From positions 61,033-125,032 of the forward strand of contig NZ_LR733844.1 of the NCBI RefSeq assembly GCF_902506455.1: a DNA stretch of 64,000 bases. The letters run 5' to 3'. This stretch comes from Sphingomonas sp. 8AM (lineage in GTDB: Bacteria; Pseudomonadota; Alphaproteobacteria; Sphingomonadales; Sphingomonadaceae). Below the pieces are notes generated by a model. It had not been told where the DNA came from. It made no database searches and saw nothing but the letters and a program-made list of their open reading frames with translations. This document shows, piece by piece, positions 16,820 through 25,696 of the stretch. Each line of letters begins with the position of its first letter. Position 1 is the stretch's first letter. A program made the position numbers and the translations under genes.

Positions 16820-18358
16820 GTGAACGCTTCCTCCTCCAGCCGGCCAGCCGGAACCGTCGTCGACGCCCGGTCGGTTGACGAGCGGGAGCGGCGTGCCGCC
16901 GTCGATGCGCTCGATCTGGTGCCGCTGCACCGTGCCGCAGCGCTCAAGCAGATCACCGACTTCGCGGCGCAGCTGTGCGCCGCGCCGATCTCGCTGGTGT
17001 CGCTGGTGGAAGAGGAGGAGCAGACGTTCCTCTCCGCCACCGGCACCGCGCTGGCCGGGACGCCGCGCGACATGTCCTTCTGCGCGCACGCGATGTGGCA
17101 GGACGATCTCATGATCGTCACCGACGCGACACAGGACCCGCGCTTCGCGGACAATCCGCTGCTCAACGATCCCGGCGTGCGTTTCTATGCCGGCGCGCCG
17201 CTGGTGACCGACGGCGGCGTCCCGCTCGGCGCGCTGTGCATCCTCGACACCGTTCCGCGGCCGGAGGGACTGACCGCCTTCCAGGCGGAGGGGCTGCGCA
17301 TTCTTGCCGGATCGGTGATGGCGCGCATCCACGGCTCGCGCGATCATGCGGTGTCGCGGGCGGCGCAGGCCGAGGCAGCGGAGAGCGAAACGCGTTTCCG
17401 CGTGCTCGCCGACACGATGCCGCAGATGGTGTGGTCGACGCTGCCTGACGGCTTCCACGATTATTATAACGCGCGCTGGTACGCCTTCACCGGCGTACCG
17501 GCGGGATCGACCGACGGCGAGGCGTGGAACGGCGTGTTCCACCCCGACGACCAGCTGCGCGCCTGGGCGGCGTGGCGGCAGTCACTCGAGACCGGTGATC
17601 CGTACGAGATCGAATATCGCCTGCGCCACCATGACGGCAGCTATCGCTGGGTGCTCGGCCGCGCGCTGCCGATCCGCGATGCCGACGACGCGATCACGCG
17701 CTGGTTCGGCACCTGCACCGATATTCACGAACAACGCATTGCGTTGGAACAGCGCGAGATCATCAGCCAGGAGCTGAGCCACCGCATCAAGAACATCTTC
17801 TCGGTAGTGGCGGGCCTCGTGCATCTGACCGGACGCACGCATCCGGAGCTGGCCGGGCTACTCGGCGAGTTGCGGCAGCGGATCACCGCGCTGGGCCGCG
17901 CGCACGATTTCGTTCGTCCGCACAGCGACCAGTCGCGCCCGACGGTGCGGCAGGACAGCCTCCACGGGCTGCTCGCGGAGCTGTTCTCCCCCTATCAGGC
18001 GCGTGCCGGTGAGCGGATCCGGATCACGGGTGACGATGTCACCGTCGACGACCGCGCCGCCACCCCGCTGGCGCTGATCTTCCACGAGCTGGCGACCAAC
18101 GCGAGCAAATATGGCGCGCTGTCAGTCGCCGAGGGTGGCGTAGCGGTGAGGATCGCGATCGACGCGCCGGACGTCGTGCTGCATTGGTGCGAGCGCGGCG
18201 GCCCGACGCTCGCCGGGGCGCCCGCCCGCGCCGGGTTCGGCTCGCAGCTGATCGAGATGAGCGCATCGCGCCAGCTGGGCGGAACCGTGACACGCGACTG
18301 GCACGCCGACGGGCTGGAGGTGACGGCGCGCGTGCCGCAGGTGGCGTTCAGCCGCTAG
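16820..18358 (+). CDS. GAF-PAS sensor histidine kinase of the HWE/HisKA_2 group
   Basis: A soluble 512-residue kinase: GAF domain (about 40-185), PAS domain with PAC (about 195-310), then the HWE-type dimerisation helix. The phosphoacceptor lies in ELSHRIKNIFSVVAGLVHL (about residues 316-334). The ATPase domain has the N box HELATNASKYGAL and the late FGSQLIEM glycine box. No membrane segments are seen, so the signal is cytoplasmic and unknown. The start is GTG, 14 bases after ssb. A single-domain receiver gene is encoded convergently 50 bases away and is a plausible partner. Confidence 0.87.
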   Translation: MNASSSSRPAGTVVDARSVDERERRAAVDALDLVPLHRAAALKQITDFAAQLCAAPISLVSLVEEEEQTFLSATGTALAGTPRDMSFCAHAMWQDDLMIVTDATQDPRFADNPLLNDPGVRFYAGAPLVTDGGVPLGALCILDTVPRPEGLTAFQAEGLRILAGSVMARIHGSRDHAVSRAAQAEAAESETRFRVLADTMPQMVWSTLPDGFHDYYNARWYAFTGVPAGSTDGEAWNGVFHPDDQLRAWAAWRQSLETGDPYEIEYRLRHHDGSYRWVLGRALPIRDADDAITRWFGTCTDIHEQRIALEQREIISQELSHRIKNIFSVVAGLVHLTGRTHPELAGLLGELRQRITALGRAHDFVRPHSDQSRPTVRQDSLHGLLAELFSPYQARAGERIRITGDDVTVDDRAATPLALIFHELATNASKYGALSVAEGGVAVRIAIDAPDVVLHWCERGGPTLAGAPARAGFGSQLIEMSASRQLGGTVTRDWHADGLEVTARVPQVAFSR

Positions 18359-18365
18359 TCTCAAT

Positions 18366-18389
18366 CCGGCCGCTCGCCCGATCGGCCGG
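18366..18389. terminator. Possible bidirectional hairpin between convergent genes
   Basis: CCGGCCG and CGGCCGG form a 7-bp stem with a ten-base loop between the kinase and receiver genes. There is no T-tract on either side, so termination is inferred from position only. Confidence 0.35.
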
Positions 18390-18409
18390 CATGCCCCGCA
18401 GGGCTTCGT

Positions 18410-18817
18410 TCAGACAGCCGAGGTCCAGCGCACAAAGTCGATGCACTCCACCCCGCCTTCGTCCGCCTGCGCCGCCGTACGAGCCGCGGCAAGGATCGCC
18501 TCCTCGTTAAACGGTTTGCGGACATAGCCCAGCGCAGTGTCGCGATTGGTGATTTGCCCGGGATTGGCGGTGACGAACACCACCTTGACCCCATGGTCAC
18601 GCGCGATCCGCGCTGCGATATCGGGTCCGGTCGGCCCATCGCGCAGATTGACGTCGACGAAGGCGAAGCGGCAGCCGGGCGCTGCCTCGATTGCCGTCGC
18701 AGCGTCGGCGGCGATCGCCGCGACATGGTAGCCCGCGTCTTCCAGAATGCGTTCGAGATCGAGCGCAACGAAAATCTCGTCTTCGACGATCAGGGCCGTC
18801 GGGTTCATGGCGCACAT
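18410..18817 (-). CDS. Single-domain response regulator (receiver protein)
   Basis: A 135-residue CheY-like receiver with no output domain. The acidic pocket (VEDE, near residue 11), the phosphoacceptor aspartate in FVDVNLRD (about residue 54), the threonine of VVFVTAN and the lysine of YVRKPF are all present. Starts at 18817 (MCAM) or 18808 are possible. It lies 14 bases after metW on the same strand and converges on the HWE kinase gene. Pairing with that kinase is inference; the FATGUY motif of the SdrG type is absent. Confidence 0.82.
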   Translation of the reverse strand: MCAMNPTALIVEDEIFVALDLERILEDAGYHVAAIAADAATAIEAAPGCRFAFVDVNLRDGPTGPDIAARIARDHGVKVVFVTANPGQITNRDTALGYVRKPFNEEAILAAARTAAQADEGGVECIDFVRWTSAV

Positions 18818-18831
18818 CCGTTCACGGCGAC

Positions 18832-19443
18832 TTAACCGCGATCAACTTTGCTTTGTTCCCGGCGCAGCAGGAAGATCGCGTGCTCGGCAAGGAAGTTAGC
18901 CGCCGCCCCGCCGGTCTGCTTGTCGCCCGACAGGAACCACGCCCCCTCCACGATCACCCCGCGCTCGGCGAGATGCGCGCGAAAATCGTCGATGGTCAGG
19001 TGGTGGATGTTGGGCGTGTCGTACCAGCGTTCGGGCAGCAGCCGCGTCACCGGCATCCGCCCGCCCCACAACAGCGACAGCCGCACCCGCCAATGCGCGA
19101 AATTGGGGAAGCTGACGAACGCGAACCGTCCGATCCGCAGCAGCTCGTCGAGCACGCGATCGGGCGCGCGCGCGGTCTGCAGCGTCTGGCTGAGGATCGC
19201 ATAGTCGAAGCTCTGGTCGGGGTAGCCGGCAAGATCGGTATCGGCATCGCCCTGGATCACCGACAGCCCGCGCCCGACCGCTGCCGCGACGTTGCCGGGT
19301 TCCAGCTCCAGCCCGCGCACGTCTACGCCGCGTTCGTCGCGTAGCGCCGCCATCAACTCGCCGTCGCCGCATCCGACATCAAGCGCCCGCGCCCCGGCGG
19401 GTAGATGCGCGGCGATGATCGCCAGATCGGGTCGCAAGCTCAT
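18832..19443 (-). CDS. metW: Methionine biosynthesis protein MetW
   Basis: A 203-residue SAM-methyltransferase-fold protein. The SAM loop is [12 protein letters not shown] (about residues 20-31), and the MetW-typical [20 protein letters not shown] lies in the middle. MetW is encoded with MetX and is thought to assist homoserine acylation. The start overlaps the metX stop by four bases. Confidence 0.92.
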   Translation of the reverse strand: MSLRPDLAIIAAHLPAGARALDVGCGDGELMAALRDERGVDVRGLELEPGNVAAAVGRGLSVIQGDADTDLAGYPDQSFDYAILSQTLQTARAPDRVLDELLRIGRFAFVSFPNFAHWRVRLSLLWGGRMPVTRLLPERWYDTPNIHHLTIDDFRAHLAERGVIVEGAWFLSGDKQTGGAAANFLAEHAIFLLRREQSKVDRG

Positions 19444-20570
19444 CGCCCGGCACTCAGGAAGCCGCGAATGACGCGATCGAGTTCCGGTGAGTCGAGCAGG
19501 AACGCGTCATGCCCGAACGGGCTCGACAGCTCGACGAAGCTCGCCGGCGCGCCCGCCGCCATCAAGGCATGAACGATGCTGCGCGACTCGGTCGTCGGGT
19601 ACAGCCAGTCGGTGTCGAAGCTGACAAGGCAGAAGCGGGTTGCAGTGCCGCGGAAGGCGTTGGCGAGCAATCCGCCATGCTCCTCGGCCAGATCGAAGTA
19701 ATCGAGCGCGCGGGTGATGTAGAGATAGCTGTTGGCATCGAACCGGTCGGTGAACGCCAGCCCCTGATGTCGCAAATAACTTTCGACCTGGAAATCGGCG
19801 TCGAACCCGAACGACTTCTGCGCGCGCGCCTGCAGGCGGCGTCCGAACTTCTCGGTCAGCCCCGCCTCGGACAGATAGGTGATGTGCGCCGCCATCCGCG
19901 CCACCGCCAGCCCGGCGGCGGGCGGATCGCCGTCGTAATAGTCGCCACCACGCCAGTTGGGATCTGCCATCACCGCCTGCCGCCCGACCTCGTGGAAGGC
20001 GATGTTCTGCGCCGAATGCCGCGCGGTCGAGGCGATCGCGACGCACTTCTCGACCCGCTCGGGGAAGGTCGCCGCCCAGCTGAGCGCCTGCATCCCGCCC
20101 ATCGACCCGCCGACCACCGCCATCAGCTTCGCGACGCCGAGATGATCGAGCAGCAGCGCCTGCGCGCGCACCATGTCGCGGATCGTGATGACCGGAAATG
20201 CCATCGCATAGGGACGGCCGGTCGACGGATCGACGCTCGCCGGACCGGTCGAGCCCATGCACGAGCCAAGCACGTTGGTGCAGATCACGAAATAACGATC
20301 GGTGTCGATCGGCTTGCCCGGCCCGACCATCCGCTGCCACCAGCCCGGCTTGCCGGTCCGCGGGTGCGCGCTCGCCAGATGCTGGTCGCCGGTCAGCGCA
20401 TGGCAGACCAGCATTGCATTGCCGCCGTCCGCCGCCAGCGTGCCATAGGTTTCATAGGCGATCTCGACCGGCGCGAGCAGCGCGCCGCCATCGAGCCGGA
20501 GCGGCCCGGGCAACACGACGCGGCGCGACAGGCCGAACCGCTGATCGAGCGAGGAAGGCGTGGTGAGCAT
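19440..20570 (-). CDS. metX: Homoserine O-acetyltransferase (MetX)
   Basis: MetX acylates homoserine in the first committed step of methionine synthesis. The 376-residue alpha/beta hydrolase carries the nucleophile elbow [10 protein letters not shown], the aspartate in FDTDWLYPT and the histidine in [13 protein letters not shown]. Acetyl versus succinyl specificity cannot be settled by eye. The ATG at 20570 gives the family's usual N-terminus. The frame stays open to another ATG at 20708 with GGAAG upstream, which would add 46 residues of no recognisable kind. Confidence 0.92.
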   Translation of the reverse strand: MLTTPSSLDQRFGLSRRVVLPGPLRLDGGALLAPVEIAYETYGTLAADGGNAMLVCHALTGDQHLASAHPRTGKPGWWQRMVGPGKPIDTDRYFVICTNVLGSCMGSTGPASVDPSTGRPYAMAFPVITIRDMVRAQALLLDHLGVAKLMAVVGGSMGGMQALSWAATFPERVEKCVAIASTARHSAQNIAFHEVGRQAVMADPNWRGGDYYDGDPPAAGLAVARMAAHITYLSEAGLTEKFGRRLQARAQKSFGFDADFQVESYLRHQGLAFTDRFDANSYLYITRALDYFDLAEEHGGLLANAFRGTATRFCLVSFDTDWLYPTTESRSIVHALMAAGAPASFVELSSPFGHDAFLLDSPELDRVIRGFLSAGR

Positions 20571-20805
20571 GGAACCGCCGCCTTTACCCGCGGCGCGGCC
20601 GGGGTGTCGAGACACGTCTGCGTCCGCGCCGCCGGGCGTGACCCGCAAGTAGGGCAGCGCGTCGAACGACGCGGGAGCGAGCGCCGGAGCCGCACCGTTC
20701 CTGCTCATCCGCCGGCTTCCAAATCCATGTTGCGCGGTTCGTCGGCCGTGTTGACTAATCTGTAAGGAGTGCTGCCTAGCGCGGATTCAAGGGCATGGAG
20801 GCCAT
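20571..20805. other. metX leader / divergent intergenic region
   Basis: The 235 bases between the metX start and the divergent unknown gene hold GC-rich sequence with a small GTGT-CTCG-ACAC hairpin on the minus strand (about 20604-20615). A TTGACT (about 20751-20756) on the plus strand could be a -35 for the unknown gene. I looked for a SAM-responsive riboswitch and did not find the conserved SAM-II core. Confidence 0.3.
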
Positions 20806-21360
20806 ATGGGATTACTGGATTCACTCGCCGGCTTCATCGACAACGAAGGTCTCGCCGAGGCATTTGCGGTCAAGCCCGACGACCCCGCCAAAGTGCGCCG
20901 CCCGCTGCTCGACGGCATCCAGCGCACGCGGGAACAATATGCGGAACGCACGCCCGGCACCGCCAAAGCGGGCGGCCGCTGGTGGCAGATCCAGAACGGC
21001 ATCGTCGCGTTCACCGTCAGGCTGCCCGGCGGCGCGCTGCCGCTCAACGGATCGGCGACCAACCACCTGCCCGAGGCGATGTTCGCGGTGTTCCTCGACA
21101 AGCTGGAGCAGGCGGTGGAAGCCGGCGAGCTGGACGACGCGCTGAAGGCGCATCAGGAAGATCGCGCCCGCTCGCAGACGGCGAGCACCCCCCGTCGCAA
21201 GGAGCGCAGCGGCGAACGCCATCCCGGCACCGACCGCGAGGACTGGGACACGCTCACCTGGGCGCAACGCCAGAAGGTCAACGCGTTGTTTCGGGAGGGC
21301 AGAAACCCCGACGGCAGCGTGATCGCCGAGGTCGGCTACAAGCCCGACGCGCCGCTCTAG
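20806..21360 (+). CDS. Unrecognised conserved-looking cytoplasmic protein
   Basis: I do not recognise this 184-residue protein. It has no signal peptide or membrane segment. Residues 1-125 look like a compact alpha/beta domain (GGRWWQIQNGIVAFTVRLPG in the middle). A charged linker (about 125-150, RRKERSGERHPGTDRED) and a short C-terminal motif (WAQRQKVNALFREGRNPDG) follow. A good GGAGG site precedes the ATG. It stands alone between metX (divergent) and hisC (same strand, 51 bases on). Codon use resembles its neighbours, so it is probably a resident gene. Confidence 0.75.
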   Translation: MGLLDSLAGFIDNEGLAEAFAVKPDDPAKVRRPLLDGIQRTREQYAERTPGTAKAGGRWWQIQNGIVAFTVRLPGGALPLNGSATNHLPEAMFAVFLDKLEQAVEAGELDDALKAHQEDRARSQTASTPRRKERSGERHPGTDREDWDTLTWAQRQKVNALFREGRNPDGSVIAEVGYKPDAPL

Positions 21361-21411
21361 GCGCACCCGCCCCCTTCCCCCGACGCCCCGCGCGCGCTAC
21401 CCGCGTCGACC

Positions 21412-22560
21412 ATGACGAACGCGCCCGCTCCCAAGCCCTGGATCATGGATATCGCCCCGTACATCCCGGGGCGCTCGACCACCGACGACGGTCGCACCGT
21501 CGCCAAATTGTCGTCGAACGAGAACCCGCTCGGCACCTCGCCCGCCGCGCGCGCGGCCTATGCCTCGGCGGCCGACACGCTGGAGCGCTATCCCGATGCC
21601 AGCGGCGCGATCGTGCGCGAGGCGATTGCGGGACGCTTCGGGCTCGACGCCGCCCGGATCATCTACGGCAACGGTTCGGACGAGATCCTCCACCTCGCTG
21701 CGGGCGCGTTCGCCGGGCCCGGCGACGAGGTGATCTTCGTTCGTTACGGCTTCGCGGTGTATGAGATCGCGACGCGGCGGGTCGGTGCGACCCCGGTGAT
21801 CGCGCCCGACCATGACTATGCGACCGACGTCGACGCGATCCTCGCCTGCGTGACCGAGCGCACGCGCGTCGTCTATGTCGCCAACCCGAACAATCCGACC
21901 GGCACCTTCGCGCCCGCCGCCGAGATCGCGCGGCTCCACGCCAGCCTGCCCGGCAACGTGTTGCTGGTGCTCGATCAGGCGTATGCCGAATATCTTGCCG
22001 ATCACGACGACGATGGCGGGCTGGCACTGGCGAAGACCGCGCGTAACGTGCTGGTGACGCGCACCTTCTCGAAAATTCACGGCCTCGCTGCCGAACGGAT
22101 CGGCTGGGGCTATGCCCACGAGGAGATCGTGCAGGCGCTGCACCGCATCCGCCTGCCATTCAACATCACGATCGGCGGGCAGCGGGCCGCAGTCGCCGCG
22201 ATCGAGGACCGCGCCTTCGTCGAACATACCCGCGCGCATAATGCCGAGTGGCGGGCGTGGTTCGCGGAGGAAATCGCCAAGCTCGGCAATGCCGGGCTGC
22301 GTGCGATCCCCAGCGAGGCGAACTTCGTGCTGGTGGTATTCGAGGGCGAACTGACCGCGGAGACCGCCTACAAGGGGCTGATGGACGCGGGCTATATCGT
22401 CCGCTGGCTGCCGGGTCAGGGGCTCGCGCAGGGGCTGCGGATCACGATCGGCACCGAGGACGAGACGCGCGGTGTCGCCGCGGCGCTGCGCAATCTGGTC
22501 GAGCGTGGGGCGGCTCCGGCGCATGCCACCGCGCCCGATAAGGGTATCGAGCGCGGCTGA
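21412..22560 (+). CDS. hisC: Histidinol-phosphate aminotransferase
   Basis: A fold-I PLP aminotransferase of 382 residues. Key segments are [11 protein letters not shown] (about 37-47), [13 protein letters not shown] (about 155-167), and the PLP lysine in [20 protein letters not shown] (about 217-236). HisC converts imidazole-acetol phosphate to histidinol phosphate. Being fused by a one-base overlap to a prephenate dehydrogenase gene, it may also serve tyrosine/phenylalanine transamination, as some HisC enzymes do. Confidence 0.92.
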   Translation: MTNAPAPKPWIMDIAPYIPGRSTTDDGRTVAKLSSNENPLGTSPAARAAYASAADTLERYPDASGAIVREAIAGRFGLDAARIIYGNGSDEILHLAAGAFAGPGDEVIFVRYGFAVYEIATRRVGATPVIAPDHDYATDVDAILACVTERTRVVYVANPNNPTGTFAPAAEIARLHASLPGNVLLVLDQAYAEYLADHDDDGGLALAKTARNVLVTRTFSKIHGLAAERIGWGYAHEEIVQALHRIRLPFNITIGGQRAAVAAIEDRAFVEHTRAHNAEWRAWFAEEIAKLGNAGLRAIPSEANFVLVVFEGELTAETAYKGLMDAGYIVRWLPGQGLAQGLRITIGTEDETRGVAAALRNLVERGAAPAHATAPDKGIERG

Positions 22561-23468
22561 TGCTGCCGTTCGCGCGTGTCTCGATCATCGGCCTCGGGCT
22601 GATCGGCTCCTCGATCGCGCGCGCGGTGCGGCAATATATGCCGACCGTGCGGCTGACCGGGCATGACGCCGACGCAAGCGTGCGCGAGACCGCGCGCCGC
22701 ATCGACCTGCTCGACGACATCACCGATCATGCCGGCGCAGCGGTCACTGACGCCGATCTGGTGATCCTGTGCGTGCCGGTCGGCGCGATGGGCGCGGTCG
22801 CCGCCGAGATCACCGCCGATCTGCCCGCCGACGCGATCGTCAGCGACGTGGGAAGCTGCAAGGCGTCGGTCGCGCAGGCGCTGTCGGCGGTGCTCCCGCC
22901 CGAGCGCGTCGTCCCCGCGCATCCGGTCGCCGGCACCGAGCAGAGCGGGCCGGAGGCGGGCTTTGCGACGCTGTTCCGCCGCCGCTGGTGCATCGTCACC
23001 CCGCTTCCTGACAGCGACGAGGCGGCGACGATCCGCGTCGAGGATTTCTGGCGGCGGCTCGGCGCGGACGTCGAGCGGATGGCGCCCGATCACCACGATC
23101 TCGTCCTCGCCGTCACCAGCCATCTGCCGCACCTGATCGCCTATACGATCGTCGGGACCGCCGATGATCTGCAACAGGTGACGCAGTCGGAGGTCATAAA
23201 ATTCTCCGCTGGCGGGTTCCGTGATTTCACGCGCATCGCGGCGTCGGACCCGGTGATGTGGCGCGACGTGTTCCTGTCGAACAAGGAAGCGGTGCTGGAG
23301 ATGCTGCAGCGCTTCAGTGAGGATCTCAGCCAGCTACAGCGCGCGATCCGCTGGGACGACGGCGACGCGCTCCACGACCGCTTTGCGCGCACCCGCGCGA
23401 TCCGGCGGTCGATCGTCGATCAGGGCCAGGACGACGCCGCGGCGGATTTCGGCCGCAAGCACGACTGA
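22560..23468 (+). CDS. tyrA: Prephenate/arogenate (cyclohexadienyl) dehydrogenase
   Basis: A 302-residue TyrA-family enzyme for tyrosine synthesis. It has an N-terminal NAD(P)-binding loop VSIIGLGLIGSSIA (about residues 7-20), VGSCKASV and the substrate segment HPVAGTEQSGPEAG (about 121-134), plus the helical C-domain with FSAGGFRDFTRIA. There is no ACT domain. Sphingomonad relatives accept prephenate or arogenate; which applies here is not visible. Its ATG shares one base with the hisC stop. Confidence 0.9.
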   Translation: MLPFARVSIIGLGLIGSSIARAVRQYMPTVRLTGHDADASVRETARRIDLLDDITDHAGAAVTDADLVILCVPVGAMGAVAAEITADLPADAIVSDVGSCKASVAQALSAVLPPERVVPAHPVAGTEQSGPEAGFATLFRRRWCIVTPLPDSDEAATIRVEDFWRRLGADVERMAPDHHDLVLAVTSHLPHLIAYTIVGTADDLQQVTQSEVIKFSAGGFRDFTRIAASDPVMWRDVFLSNKEAVLEMLQRFSEDLSQLQRAIRWDDGDALHDRFARTRAIRRSIVDQGQDDAAADFGRKHD

Positions 23469-23477
23469 CCTACCTTT

Positions 23478-23571
23478 CGTCATCCCCGCGGAGGCGGGAT
23501 CCAGAACCTCTGCCGTTTCGACACTATCGACGGACCTGCGCGTCTGGATTCCCGCCAGCGCGGGAATGACG
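23478..23571. repeat. REP-like inverted repeat, family B copy 3
   Basis: A 94-bp palindrome very close to the copy at 2426-2520, including the central segment GACCTGCGCGTCTGGATTCC. It lies between the convergent tyrA and DUF1489 genes, nine bases from each. Confidence 0.85.
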
Positions 23572-23579
23572 GACAAGGC

Positions 23580-23987
23580 TCAAATCAGCCCCAGCTCGCT
23601 CAGCTTTCCCATCAGCACCGGCGGCATCGCGGCCAGCCCGTCCGCTACATCGCCATCCAGATCGACCGGCGCATCGCCCGCCTCCAGATAACGCCAACCC
23701 TGATGCGCCCGCCGCGGCTGCGCCAGCACCAGCCGCAACGCGGGGTCGATATGGATCGCCACCCGCCCGCCCTCGGCCTCGGCGAACGACAGGATCGGCG
23801 AGCGCGCGACCAATTGGTGCTTGATGATCCAGAACAGCGACCCCTGCCCCGCCACTTCCTCATGCCGCTTGGGCAGGTAGCGCGTGGTCAGGAAGACCGG
23901 TCCGGCGGCGGCACGCGCCTGCAACCGTTCGGCAAGCAGGTCGACGCTCGCCGCGCCGAACGCGACCTTGGTGAGATGAAGCGGCAT
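23580..23987 (-). CDS. DUF1489 family protein
   Basis: A 135-residue protein starting MPLHLTKVAFGAASVDLL, with the family-typical RYLPKRHEE, GSLFWIIKHQLVARSPIL and HQGWRYLEAGDAP. These motifs identify DUF1489, a widely conserved alphaproteobacterial family of unknown function. An in-frame ATG at 24014 would add nine residues; the 23987 start matches the family. It follows the M23 peptidase gene on the same strand after 40 bases. Confidence 0.83.
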   Translation of the reverse strand: MPLHLTKVAFGAASVDLLAERLQARAAAGPVFLTTRYLPKRHEEVAGQGSLFWIIKHQLVARSPILSFAEAEGGRVAIHIDPALRLVLAQPRRAHQGWRYLEAGDAPVDLDGDVADGLAAMPPVLMGKLSELGLI

Positions 23988-24027
23988 GGAAACAGCGATG
24001 TGGGTCGGCAGCACGCCGCCCGCAAGA

Positions 24028-25488
24028 TCAGCGCAGCGGCGTCTCGAGCAGCTGCGCCATCTTCGCCTTCATCGCACGGATCGTCGCGACGGGCAGCGTC
24101 TGCAGGCTGCTCATCGAGATGCTGCGCGGATTCACCGGCCGCCCGTTCTGCCACACTTCCCAGTGGAGGTGCGGTCCGGTCGAGATGCCGGTCGACCCGA
24201 CATAGCCGATCACCTGCCCGCGCGCGACGCGCATGCCCGCGCGCACCGCGAACCGGCTCATATGGCCATAGCCGGTCGTCAGCCCGCCGGCGTGCGCCAG
24301 CTTGACGAAATTGCCATAGCCGCCCGCGCGCCCCGCCAACTGCACCACGCCGTCCATCGCGGCATAGATCGGGCTGCCATAGGGCGCGCCGATATCGGTG
24401 CCCTTGTGCATCCGCATGAAGCCGAGCAGCGGGTGCATCCGCATCCCGAACGTCGAGGTGACGCGCCCGGCGACCGGCATCCCCATCGTCCCGCGCCGCT
24501 CGACCTGCCCGCCCGGGTCCATCAGCGTGCCGCCGTCTTCGCCGTCGCGGGCGCCCCAGCGCACCAGCGTCACCTTCTGCCGGCCCTGATCGAGCCCGGC
24601 ATATTGCAGCTGTCCGACCTCGACCTCGCCGGTCGCGGCACGCTGCTGGTCGGCGACGATGTCGAATGTATCGCTCGGATCGATCCGCTCGATCGGCATG
24701 TGTGCGCCGAGCGCCTTGAGGTAATTCTCGACCACCCGCGCCGGCACCCCCGCTGCGCGCGCCGAGCGATACAGGCTCGCGCCGACGATCCCGCGGACGT
24801 GCAGCGGGGTGCGGTCGATCGCGATCGGGCGGCGCAGCACCGTCAGCCCCTCGCCCGCGCGCAGCACCGTCATGTTAAGATCGAACGCGGCGCGGAAATC
24901 GAGCTTTTCGAGCGGGCGCGGCTGGAATTTGGTCGGTCGCCGCCCGAGTGTCAGCGACAGCAACGTCCCCGGACGCAGCGTCGCGCTGCCGACCAGCGAC
25001 GCCACCCGCGCCGCCTCGCCGCCGCCCACCCCGGCGCGCTGCAAGGTGCCCGCCAGCGTGTCGCCGTCGCCAAGCGCAGCGGTCAGCTCGATCTGCGGAC
25101 GTTCGGGCGTTTCGCTCAACGGGCGCACCAGCGCCCCCGCCGCCATCCGCCGCCCGGTCGTCGCGCCCAGCGCGAGCGGTGCGAACGACTGCGTCCGCGC
25201 TTCCTCGAACGCCGCCTCGCCCATCACCGGTGCGCTCGCCCCGATCAACGGCTGAAAGCCCGGCGACAGGAACCACGCGCCCGCGCACAAGGCGGTGCAC
25301 GTCGCCAGCCCGCGCCACCATGTCCGGCTGCCGATGTCGCGGCCGAGATCGGGCACCCAGTCGGCCTCGCGCGCCGCGGCACGCGCGCGGTGCAGCCACG
25401 CGCGATCGTCGGACGGCAGAACGACCCGGCCGGGCACGCCCGCGCCCGCACCCGCCCATTCCAGCCCCTGTTGCTCGCGCAAGAACAC
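24028..25488 (-). CDS. Membrane-anchored M23-family metallopeptidase
   Basis: A 486-residue cell-wall hydrolase candidate: cytoplasmic N-tail, one membrane helix (about residues 55-76), a periplasmic region with a fold like the LysM/opacity-associated pair, then an M23 domain (about 335-450). The zinc ligands are visible in MHKGTDIG (H and D) and GPHLHWEVWQNGRPVNP (H-x-H). Such enzymes cleave peptidoglycan cross-bridges during growth or division. The best start is a GTG at 25488. There is no partner gene that fixes its role. Confidence 0.85.
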   Translation of the reverse strand: MFLREQQGLEWAGAGAGVPGRVVLPSDDRAWLHRARAAAREADWVPDLGRDIGSRTWWRGLATCTALCAGAWFLSPGFQPLIGASAPVMGEAAFEEARTQSFAPLALGATTGRRMAAGALVRPLSETPERPQIELTAALGDGDTLAGTLQRAGVGGGEAARVASLVGSATLRPGTLLSLTLGRRPTKFQPRPLEKLDFRAAFDLNMTVLRAGEGLTVLRRPIAIDRTPLHVRGIVGASLYRSARAAGVPARVVENYLKALGAHMPIERIDPSDTFDIVADQQRAATGEVEVGQLQYAGLDQGRQKVTLVRWGARDGEDGGTLMDPGGQVERRGTMGMPVAGRVTSTFGMRMHPLLGFMRMHKGTDIGAPYGSPIYAAMDGVVQLAGRAGGYGNFVKLAHAGGLTTGYGHMSRFAVRAGMRVARGQVIGYVGSTGISTGPHLHWEVWQNGRPVNPRSISMSSLQTLPVATIRAMKAKMAQLLETPLR

Positions 25489-25696
25489 GCCGGCTTCTGC
25501 CCCGCTCTCGAAAAAGCACGCCGCCGAAGCGACCTGCGTCAGGGGCAGCGTTGTGGACGTGATTCGCTAAAGTCAAATTAACCGCCCACGTCGGAGCGTC
25601 GCGCTGCGGTGGAGCGTTGATCTGGGACGGCGAACCGGAGGCGCCTGACATGCAGCGATTGCATCCCCGCGCCGCGCACCCGATGTAAGGCAGGTC
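25489..25696. other. Divergent intergenic region
   Basis: The 208 bases between the divergent M23 peptidase and helicase genes should hold promoters for both. There is an AT-richer patch (GTCAAATTAACC near 25572) and an AAGGCAGG ribosome site before the helicase ATG. No repeat or RNA gene is evident. Confidence 0.3.

Noticed and set aside
20571..20708. 46-residue N-terminal extension of MetX from ATG 20708
   Set aside because: It is open and has a weak ribosome site, but the added residues are low-complexity and family proteins begin near [11 protein letters not shown]; treated as leader.
20571..20770. SAM-II-type riboswitch before metX
   Set aside because: Such elements are common before alphaproteobacterial met genes, but the conserved core (GATTT-type loop and GCTAAA) is not visible on the minus strand here.
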